Shown here piece by piece: positions 17,936-24,495 of a DNA stretch of 64,000 nucleotides. Below the pieces are notes generated by a model. It was not told the DNA's origin, ran no database searches, and saw only the letters and a list, made by a program, of their open reading frames with translations. Every line of letters starts with the position of its first letter. The stretch's first letter is position 1. Position numbers and translations under genes: made by a program. The DNA is taken from the NCBI GenBank assembly GCA_963695105.1, contig CAVOGC010000038.1, positions 81,299-145,298 on the forward strand, given 5' to 3'. This DNA is from Competibacter sp963695105. GTDB lineage: Bacteria > Pseudomonadota > Gammaproteobacteria > Competibacterales > Competibacteraceae.

Positions 17936-18730
17936 TCATTGGTCAGGCCCGGCGACTGGGCCACTCTCCGGCATTTCGTTTCCGGCACGCACCTGGAGGC
18001 TGTCGATGAAGCGTCGGATGTGCGGCATGTGACTGCCCTCCCAATACAACTGGCCGCATTCCTTGCATTCCCAGAACGCTTCGATGTAACGGCGGGTTTC
18101 CGGCGGCAGCCGCTCCCAGACTTGCTGCTTGGACGCCACCGCCAGCAAGCCGTTGCAGCGGGCGCAGCGCTGGAGCGGCTGGATCGCGCGATACAAGTCC
18201 AACCGGGCCACCACCTCCTCGACCTGCCGGCGCGGTTCGACCGCGCGCACGTAGTAGCCGTGGGTCACCACCGCCCGCTTCAGCAGATCGCGGTCGCGGG
18301 TCAGCAAAATCCGCCGTTCGGTGCTGGCCAACCGTGCCAGTTCGGCGTCTTCGTAGTCGTTACGGTACAGGGTATCGAATCCCAGCAAGCGCAGGTAACG
18401 CGCCAGCTTGCCCAGATGCACGTCCAGCACGAAGCGACTGACCCGCAGCGGGTGCGGGCGAACCCGGACCAGCGGTTGGATATCGAACGCCTCGAACAAC
18501 GGATAGACGCTGATGTGGTCGCCATCCCGGACGATATGGGTAAAATCCACCGATTGACCGTTGACCAAAATCAGATCGATTTCCGTATGAGGCACGCCGA
18601 GCGCCTCGATCATGTCCTTGATCGAGGCGCGGCGCTGAAATTCGTGAATGAAACGGACCTTGCGGCGCGCGGGCGGCAAAAAGTCGTTCAGTTCCTCGTA
18701 AAACCGCATCTGACACTTGCTTTTCGACAA
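17936..18730 (-). CDS. Mut7-C RNase-domain protein with N-terminal ubiquitin-like domain
   Basis: Protein of 264 residues. Residues about 8-90 form a ubiquitin-like/ThiS-type domain (MRFYEELNDFLPPARR ... VNGQSVDFTHIVRDGDHIS). Residues about 100-185 form the Mut7-C PIN-like nuclease core (FVLDVHLGKLARYLRLLGFD, ERRILLTRDRDLLKRAVV). A C-terminal zinc ribbon has CARCNGLL and CKECGQLYWEGSH. Members are widespread in proteobacteria and are predicted RNases. A second possible start is MRFYEEL at 18709. No operon partner is obvious. Confidence 0.88.
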   Translation of the reverse strand: MSKSKCQMRFYEELNDFLPPARRKVRFIHEFQRRASIKDMIEALGVPHTEIDLILVNGQSVDFTHIVRDGDHISVYPLFEAFDIQPLVRVRPHPLRVSRFVLDVHLGKLARYLRLLGFDTLYRNDYEDAELARLASTERRILLTRDRDLLKRAVVTHGYYVRAVEPRRQVEEVVARLDLYRAIQPLQRCARCNGLLAVASKQQVWERLPPETRRYIEAFWECKECGQLYWEGSHMPHIRRFIDSLQVRAGNEMPESGPVAGPDQ

Positions 18731-18879
18731 CTTTCAGCCACCTCGAGAACCGGCGCGGCGCGGTTGTGGAAGCCAGGGATTCGCCAAACCTCTCTTCCAG
18801 AATAATAGTCGAGACTGTCGCGACTGCCGCATCCCGTCGTCAGTCAGTCAGTAAATTTGACGTAGCCATGGCGAAACAC

Positions 18880-19023
18880 TCAGAGATCGGCGCTCGGCCA
18901 GTTTTCGATCCGAAGGCCCGGCACGCACGAGAATGCGAGCGAGTTGTCGGTGACCAGCGTCAGGCCCAGCGCGCGGGCGTGGGCGACGATCAACAGGGAG
19001 AGGGGATTTATTATAATTTTCAT
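18880..19023 (-). pseudogene. Remnant of a VapC-type PIN toxin (C-terminal part only)
   Basis: The frame encodes LLIVAHARALGLTLVTDN followed by FSCVPGLRIENW, which is the C-terminal end of VapC toxins (AHARxLGxTLVTxN...F..VPGLxxENW). The N-terminal two thirds with the first catalytic aspartates is absent, and no antitoxin is visible. It begins 8 bases after the stop of the type III restriction gene. The junction contains GGGAGAGGGG (18996-19005), one arm of the dispersed palindrome, which may mark the break. Confidence 0.6.
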
Positions 19024-19030
19024 CAATCGC

Positions 19031-21715
19031 TTACCCACCAAACCGCGCCACGAAACCGGCCAGCGTGTGGTTCTCGGCAATCTCATCGTGGGGAATCAGC
19101 AGGTAACGCCACGGCTTGCCGCCATGGGTCGCCGCATGCGCCGAGGCGTTTGCACACCATTGGAGCGCCGACGCTTTCTTCGCCAGAACGACCGGATCAT
19201 CCATCTGATTGCTGGCTTTGGGCTCCAACATGAAAATGGTGTTTTCCGTCTCCGCGACGAAATCCGGCTGGTATTCCAGGCGATCCGCCGCGTGCCGGTA
19301 GAAAATCTGGAACTGGCCCTTGGCCGGCCGAAACCATTTAAGAGCGTCGCGTTCCAGAATGACCGCGAGCTTGCGCTCGGCGTCGGAATCGAATTTCTGC
19401 ACCGGGTAGAGGCATCGCTTGAAGTCGCCGAACAGATATTTCGCCATGTTGTTCTTGTCCGCCGGCGCGACCCGGTAATCGGCTGGCGGCTCGTGTACGG
19501 CGCAGGTATAGGCGCTTTGCTTCAACTCGGTGAAACCCTTGCTGATCTTCACTTCGTAGCCGGTCGCGTCTTCCCAATAATGGGCCTGCATCTGGGCATG
19601 AATGAATCGTGCAATCGGGCGCTGGTAACAACGCAGCACCTTTCGAGTATCGTCGACGGAGAGGTAGCCGCGAAAATGCCGTACTGTCTGCGCCGCCAGA
19701 TCGTAGAGCAGATCGGCGTGATTGTCGTAGTCGATGTCGTCGAACTCCACCAGTCCGCCGACGATGTAATCTTCCAGCCGCGCTTGCTCGCCGTCTCCAC
19801 GACCCAGCGCCACGATCTCCAACTGGCGAGTGCGCAAATGCTGAACCCATAATTCGTCGGCAACCGCCGGATATCGCAGCGTCTCCAGTTCGAGGGTGAA
19901 AGGCTTGAAGCCTGATTTCACTTCGCCTTTCGGCACGACGAGAATACGCGGGATGGCGATGGTCCGTTGCGTGACCAGTTCCACGGTTTTCGCCACGATG
20001 GCGGCAATGTCCGGCTGCTCGGTCACGCCTTCCAGTTCCCCTTGCGCCGGCGCGTGTTGTTTCTCGATGGCCTTGACGATGGCGGCCTGAATTTCCGGTT
20101 TCCCGAGGTGCTCGATGGTCGGTACGGCTTGCGGCTGGTTTTCAAGCTGGTGGATGGCCTCGTAGGCGATCCGCGCCAACCTTTGCTCTTCCGGCAGGTT
20201 GAAAGCCGGCGCTTCATCCTGTCCGGCCACCACGGTATTGCTGGTCACTTGCGCGGGCGTGATCCCCAGTTTGGTGGCGAGTTGCGATTGCGCCACCACG
20301 GTCGCCGTCCTTTGCCCAAGTTGGTCGACGTCCAGCACCACGGTCCGCAAGCGAATGACGGAATCCGGCCGGTTGGCTTCGTCGATGATTTCCTGAAACT
20401 TGTCGTGGGCGACGATGTTCAGCCGGTCCACGGCCGTGACGCCGGTGCGTTTGCCATAGGGCAAGCGCAGGCCGCGACCGATGGATTGCTCGATGAGGGT
20501 GCGCGCATTGGCCGCGCGCAGCGGGACGATGGTGTAGAGGTTGGTCACATCCCAGCCTTCCTTGAGCATGTTGACGTGGATGACGATCTCGGTCGGTTCT
20601 TCGCTGTGCTCGACCTTGAGCAGACGCGCGATCATGGCCTCTTCTTCCGCGCCGGTCTTGCTGGAATCCACCTGGATGACCTTGTCGCGGTAGCGCCCAC
20701 CGAAAAAGCCGTCGGACTGGATCAGCCTCAGAAGTTCCCCGGCATGAGTCGTGTCGCGGGCAATCACCAGCAGGAAGGGCTTGACGATGGGGTTGTCGCT
20801 TTCCCGGGCGTAGGTTTCCAACTCCACTTTCACGCTTTCATGCAGGCGCAGGCCGTCTTCCAGCTTCAGCCGCTCGATTTCTTCCGGCGACATGCCGGCC
20901 GGGTTGAAATTCTGGCGGGTGACCACCGCCGGTTCCTTGACGAAGCCGTCGGCCATCGCCCGGCCCAGCGGGTAGTCGTAAATGACGTTCTTGAACGCCA
21001 CCGCGCCCTTGCCGGTTTCCACGAACGGCGTGGCGGTCAGTTCCAAGCCCAGGATCGGTCTGAGTTCGTTGATCGCCCGTACCCCGGCGCTGGCCCGGTA
21101 ACGGTGTGATTCGTCCATCAGCAGCACTAGATCGGGCAGATCGGCCAGGTAGTCGAAATAGCTCTCGCCGATGTACTCCGACAGGCGCTTGATGCGGGGC
21201 GACTTGCCGCCGCGCACTTCGGAGTTGATTTTCGAGATGTTGAAGATGTTGACCTTGCAGCGGATCGTCTCGTCGAACAAAGTCCGCGCCCGCGCTTCGT
21301 AGGTGTCGCCGGTGATGATCTCCGGCGCGTCGGCGGCAAACTCGGCGATGCCCCGGAACACGTACTTCGGCGTGTTGGGGGTGAAGTCGGCGATCAGTTT
21401 GTTGTAGATGGTCAGATTGGGCGCCAGCACGAAGAAGTTGTTGATGCCATGCGCCAGGTGCAGATAGCTGATGAAAGCGCCCATCAGCCGTGTCTTGCCC
21501 ACGCCGGTGGCGAGCGCGAAGCACAGCGAGGGAAATTCGCGCTCGAAATCCGCGAGCGACGGGAACTCGCCACGGATCGTTTCCAACACAGCGGCGGTAT
21601 CGGCGGCCTTGCCGGGCGGCGCGATTTCCATGACGCGGTCGAGAATTTCCAGCGAGCGGCGCTGCGGCGGGCGCAACGAGAGGCGGCCGGCGATGGCGTT
21701 GACGTGGCGGTTCAC
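19031..21715 (-). CDS. res: Type III restriction enzyme, Res subunit (helicase-nuclease)
   Basis: Subunit of 894 residues with an SF2 helicase core and C-terminal nuclease. Walker A is ATGVGKTRLMGAF (about residue 70), the DEAD-like box is LLMDESHRYR, and motif VI-like sequence is EQSIGRGLRLPYGKR. The C-terminal PD-(D/E)XK nuclease shows YQPDFVAETENTIFMLEPKA. Together with the Mod methyltransferase it would cleave unmethylated DNA with ATP-driven motion or sliding. The ATG overlaps the hepT stop by 4 bases (ATGA), so translation is probably coupled. The gene reads through without a frameshift. Confidence 0.93.
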   Translation of the reverse strand: MNRHVNAIAGRLSLRPPQRRSLEILDRVMEIAPPGKAADTAAVLETIRGEFPSLADFEREFPSLCFALATGVGKTRLMGAFISYLHLAHGINNFFVLAPNLTIYNKLIADFTPNTPKYVFRGIAEFAADAPEIITGDTYEARARTLFDETIRCKVNIFNISKINSEVRGGKSPRIKRLSEYIGESYFDYLADLPDLVLLMDESHRYRASAGVRAINELRPILGLELTATPFVETGKGAVAFKNVIYDYPLGRAMADGFVKEPAVVTRQNFNPAGMSPEEIERLKLEDGLRLHESVKVELETYARESDNPIVKPFLLVIARDTTHAGELLRLIQSDGFFGGRYRDKVIQVDSSKTGAEEEAMIARLLKVEHSEEPTEIVIHVNMLKEGWDVTNLYTIVPLRAANARTLIEQSIGRGLRLPYGKRTGVTAVDRLNIVAHDKFQEIIDEANRPDSVIRLRTVVLDVDQLGQRTATVVAQSQLATKLGITPAQVTSNTVVAGQDEAPAFNLPEEQRLARIAYEAIHQLENQPQAVPTIEHLGKPEIQAAIVKAIEKQHAPAQGELEGVTEQPDIAAIVAKTVELVTQRTIAIPRILVVPKGEVKSGFKPFTLELETLRYPAVADELWVQHLRTRQLEIVALGRGDGEQARLEDYIVGGLVEFDDIDYDNHADLLYDLAAQTVRHFRGYLSVDDTRKVLRCYQRPIARFIHAQMQAHYWEDATGYEVKISKGFTELKQSAYTCAVHEPPADYRVAPADKNNMAKYLFGDFKRCLYPVQKFDSDAERKLAVILERDALKWFRPAKGQFQIFYRHAADRLEYQPDFVAETENTIFMLEPKASNQMDDPVVLAKKASALQWCANASAHAATHGGKPWRYLLIPHDEIAENHTLAGFVARFGG

Positions 21716-22083
21716 CGTGGATTGTCCGTGCGGCGATGGTCGTTCTGGATCTTGTTCAGCAGTTCCCGCGCCTGAACCAGCATTCTCGGGATGTGCGTGG
21801 TCGCGACCTCCCAGATGATCTCGGCATCCAGCGCGAAGTAGTGATGCGCGATCAAGTCGCGTAGCCTTGCGGGCGCCGAACCGCCGGCTTCCGACAGCGT
21901 GGAACGCGCCTCGATGGGCATTTTTTTGGTCGCTTCACCAATGACTTGAAGGTTGAACAAGACCGCGTCGAAGATGGCCTCATCGGCGAGAAAAGCTTCG
22001 AATGTTCGGTTGCGCACGAAGCGTTCGATCTTTTCTCCGCTCTCGATCAAATCATCCAGATAGAGCAGCCAATCACGCGACAC
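21712..22083 (-). CDS. hepT: HepT-type HEPN RNase toxin
   Basis: HEPN (DUF86) protein of 123 residues starting MSRDWLLYLDDLIESGEKIE. It holds the catalytic RX4HXY motif as RDLIAHHYF, as in HepT toxins; the tyrosine is the residue that the cognate MntA nucleotidyltransferase modifies with AMP in characterised systems. It overlaps mntA by 11 bases and res by 4. It sits between the methyltransferase and restriction genes of a type III RM operon. Confidence 0.9.
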   Translation of the reverse strand: MSRDWLLYLDDLIESGEKIERFVRNRTFEAFLADEAIFDAVLFNLQVIGEATKKMPIEARSTLSEAGGSAPARLRDLIAHHYFALDAEIIWEVATTHIPRMLVQARELLNKIQNDHRRTDNPR

Positions 22084-22366
22084 GGATCAGGTCCTTTTCG
22101 ACATGCGGCCGGGCGCGGGGCTTCAAACCCTTTTCGGTCACCAAATCCACCGGCCGACCGAGCAGTTGTTCGAGATAATCCTTGAGGCCGAAGTAGCCAT
22201 CGAAAGTCGCGGAACCCTCGAATTCCACCAGTACGTCCACATCGCTATCTTCCCGTGCTTCATCCCGGGCCATCGAGCCGAAAAGGGCAAGATGTTTGAC
22301 GCTAAAGCGTCGCTCGATTTCCGCGTGTCGTTCTCGCAACATCGACAATATCTGATCGCGCTTCAT
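22073..22366 (-). CDS. mntA: MntA-type minimal nucleotidyltransferase antitoxin
   Basis: Protein of 97 residues with the nucleotidyltransferase signature GSMARDEAREDSDVDVLVEF (GSX10DXD). In HepT/MntA modules this enzyme neutralises the HEPN toxin by adenylylating its active-site tyrosine. It starts MKRDQILSMLRERH only 3 bases after the mod stop, with AGGA in the mod tail as its ribosome site, and its 3' end overlaps hepT. Confidence 0.92.
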   Translation of the reverse strand: MKRDQILSMLRERHAEIERRFSVKHLALFGSMARDEAREDSDVDVLVEFEGSATFDGYFGLKDYLEQLLGRPVDLVTEKGLKPRARPHVEKDLIRVA

Positions 22367-22369
22367 GGG

Positions 22370-24043
22370 TTAATTCCTCACTGAAGTCCAATCTCTGCTG
22401 CCCGGCACTCCCTTTCGCGGCGAGAGAAGTGCATCCTTTTCTTGCTCCCTCTCCCTCTGGGAGAGGGCGGGGTGAGCGGCCTTCGAGGCAGATTCTCCAC
22501 CCGCAGGCGAGTAGTCGTCGTGGCCCCATTCGCAGCGGTTCAACACCTGTTTGGGGATTTTCTTGACCGTGAGATTGGGATACTCGCCACATCCCCGGAA
22601 GGCGGGACACAACACCAGCAGCGTGCGCTCCGACCCCACTTCGTCGGAGAGTTGCTGAAGTTGTTCGTGGTTCAAGCGGCGGTGGTGACGTAGAGGAAGT
22701 CGCGCTCGGTGGAATGGCCGTGCTGCCAGTACACCGCGTCGGACGGCGCGTAGCTGAAGCCTTCCAGCTTGCACAGCGCCTCGGCCAGCATGGCGGCGTT
22801 GTAGTCCTTGTTGATGACCCAGTTGCCCCATTTGTCCTGCTCCAGCAACGAGGGCGCGAGTCGGTAGTAGCGGAAAGCCGCCGCCGCCCTGCCAGTTCAC
22901 CGTCTTGGTGATGCCGCCGGGGTCTTCGCCGTCGATGACTTTCTTCAGGCGCGGGATGATGTGGGTGTGGCAGTGCTCGCCGAGTTCAACCATGATCCAG
23001 CGCCGGCCCATCTTGTGGGCGACCGCGCCGGTCGTGCCGGAACCAGCGAAGGAGTCGAGAACGAGGTCGTTGGGACATGTTGCAATGTTGAGGACCCGCT
23101 CAAGAAGTCTTTCAGGCTTTGGTGTTCCAAATGACTCGTCGCCCGGAAACAAAGCTCGCATCTCATTTTTTGATGTGCGGTTGCTGCCCACATCATTCTT
23201 CGACCACAACGTTCGAGGTACGAGATCTCCAACTTCAGAGAGATACCGTTTGATGCTGGGTCGAGCATCACAGTTCGGTCCCCACCAAATGCGCCCATCC
23301 GCATCAAGTTCACGGAGTCGCTCTTCTGATATACGCCAGAAACGACCGGGCGGTGGCGAAAATTCTCTCCCAGTCGGACCCGTGACCTTATACTGTCCTC
23401 GTGAATAGGGTTTGTTTGCATACGGGTCGCCAGGCAACCATGATCCTCGCGGATCATGGTCAGGATTTGAGTAGATCGCGTTAGCCTCATCAGTGCGAGA
23501 AAGACGTAGCGGCAACCACTCTGGGTTTTTCGAGAAAACGAGAACGTGATCATGGTCAGTGGAAAACTGACGAGCGGAATTTCGAGGGGAATCGGCTTTC
23601 TCCCAAATCGCATTCGCCACAAAATTCGCTCGCCCAAACACCTCATCGCATAACACCTTCAGGTAATGCGCTTCGTTATCATCGATGGTAATCCACAGCG
23701 AGCCATCCTCCGATAACAACCGTCGGATAATTTCCAACCGATCTCGCATCAGCGACAGCCAAATCGAATGTTCCAATCCGTCATCGTAATGCGTGAATGC
23801 GCTGCCGGTGTTGTACGGCGGATCGATGAACACACATTTCACCTTGCCCGCGAACTCCGCTTCCAGCGCCTTCAACGCCAGCAAGTTATCGCCGAAGATC
23901 AACCGGTTGTCGAAAATATCCCTGTCCGTCACCCGATGCGCGGCATGATACGACCGTGCTGGATCTTCCAACAAAATGCGCGGCTCCAGCTTCGGCCGGT
24001 TCTCCTTGCCAATCCAGGTGAGTTCGAGTTTTGGGTTTTTCAC
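22370..24043 (-). CDS. mod: Type III DNA methyltransferase, Mod subunit (internal out-of-frame stretch)
   Basis: Adenine-specific DNA methyltransferase of the beta class: catalytic motif CVFIDPPYNTGSAFTHYDD comes first and the SAM motif DSFAGSGTTGAVAHKMG later. The N-terminus is MKNPKLELTWIGKENRPKLE. Between about 22875 and 22685 the annotated frame is wrong; the next frame encodes the expected FRYYRLAPSLLEQDKWGN ... TERDFLYVTTAA, and the frame then returns to NHEQLQQLSDEVG. This compensated pair looks like a sequence error. The C-terminal tail after WGHDDYS is built from a palindromic repeat (22447-22467). The start overlaps hicB by 4 bases. Confidence 0.92.
   Translation of the reverse strand: MKNPKLELTWIGKENRPKLEPRILLEDPARSYHAAHRVTDRDIFDNRLIFGDNLLALKALEAEFAGKVKCVFIDPPYNTGSAFTHYDDGLEHSIWLSLMRDRLEIIRRLLSEDGSLWITIDDNEAHYLKVLCDEVFGRANFVANAIWEKADSPRNSARQFSTDHDHVLVFSKNPEWLPLRLSRTDEANAIYSNPDHDPRGSWLPGDPYANKPYSRGQYKVTGPTGREFSPPPGRFWRISEERLRELDADGRIWWGPNCDARPSIKRYLSEVGDLVPRTLWSKNDVGSNRTSKNEMRALFPGDESFGTPKPERLLERVLNIATCPNDLVLDSFAGSGTTGAVAHKMGRRWIMVELGEHCHTHIIPRLKKVIDGEDPGGITKTVNWQGGGGFPLLPTRALVAGAGQMGQLGHQQGLQRRHAGRGAVQAGRLQLRAVRRGVLAARPFHRARLPLRHHRRLNHEQLQQLSDEVGSERTLLVLCPAFRGCGEYPNLTVKKIPKQVLNRCEWGHDDYSPAGGESASKAAHPALSQREREQEKDALLSPRKGVPGSRDWTSVRN
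22447..22467. repeat. Palindromic repeat copy inside the 3' end of mod
   Basis: CCCTCTCCC (22447-22455) and GGGAGAGGG (22459-22467) form a perfect 9-bp palindrome with a 3-base loop. Read in the mod frame it gives the peptide HPALSQREREQ, typical of repeat-derived coding sequence. It belongs to the same family as the intergenic hairpins at 14474, 32234 and 61677. Confidence 0.7.
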
Positions 24044-24261
24044 GCCACTTCCTGCATGGGGCGAATGCGAGGATTGGGAAGTGAGCGTCCCTCCATCTCA
24101 AAATGATGAATGATATCCTCAATAACTTCACATAATTCGCTGTATAATTTCACTGGATCATCCCCATGGATTCCGGTAATCAAATCCGGACATTTTCCAA
24201 TATAGGTTTGATCTTCTTCACTCCACTCTACCCATTTATGATATAGGTCGCTTTGCTTCAT
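24040..24261 (-). CDS. hicB: HicB-like antitoxin
   Basis: Protein of 73 residues, MKQSDLYHKWVEWSEEDQTY then IGKCPDLITGIHGDDPVKLY and a helix ELCEVIEDIIHHFEMEG. This is the partial RNase-H-like fold of HicB antitoxins without an added DNA-binding domain. It overlaps the hicA reading frame upstream by 4 bases and the mod start downstream by 4 bases (both ATGA). Base composition is visibly richer in A and T than the flanking polA, pointing to transfer. Confidence 0.82.
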   Translation of the reverse strand: MKQSDLYHKWVEWSEEDQTYIGKCPDLITGIHGDDPVKLYSELCEVIEDIIHHFEMEGRSLPNPRIRPMQEVA

Positions 24262-24461
24262 TGCTTCACCTTTTCTAAAGCTTGTTTCACCTGCCTCTCT
24301 TGATAAGGCTTGACATCTTCGCCAAATTTTCCACTGATCGTTACTGCACCAGCATACCTGGAATGAGTAAATTTACGATGCGAGCCTTTACCGCCACTTG
24401 GGATTTATTAAAATCCCGCATTTTTCAAATCCTCAATAAGTTCTCTAATTTTTCTTGGCAT
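24258..24461 (-). pseudogene. hicA: HicA-like mRNA interferase toxin, interrupted by two adjacent stop codons
   Basis: From ATG 24461 the frame reads MPRKIRELIEDLKNAGF, then TAA-TAA, then IPSGGKGSHRKFTHSRYAG and on to a TGA at 24258 that overlaps the hicB start. The GGKGSHRKF segment with the catalytic histidine is the HicA signature. The two stops lie in a T/A homopolymer-rich run (GGATTTTAATAAATCCC), so indel errors could have created them; alternatively the toxin is truly dead. It begins 35 bases after the polA stop on the same strand. Confidence 0.65.
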
Positions 24462-24495
24462 TTAAAAATCCAGCGATGCGCTATCGCCACTCCGC

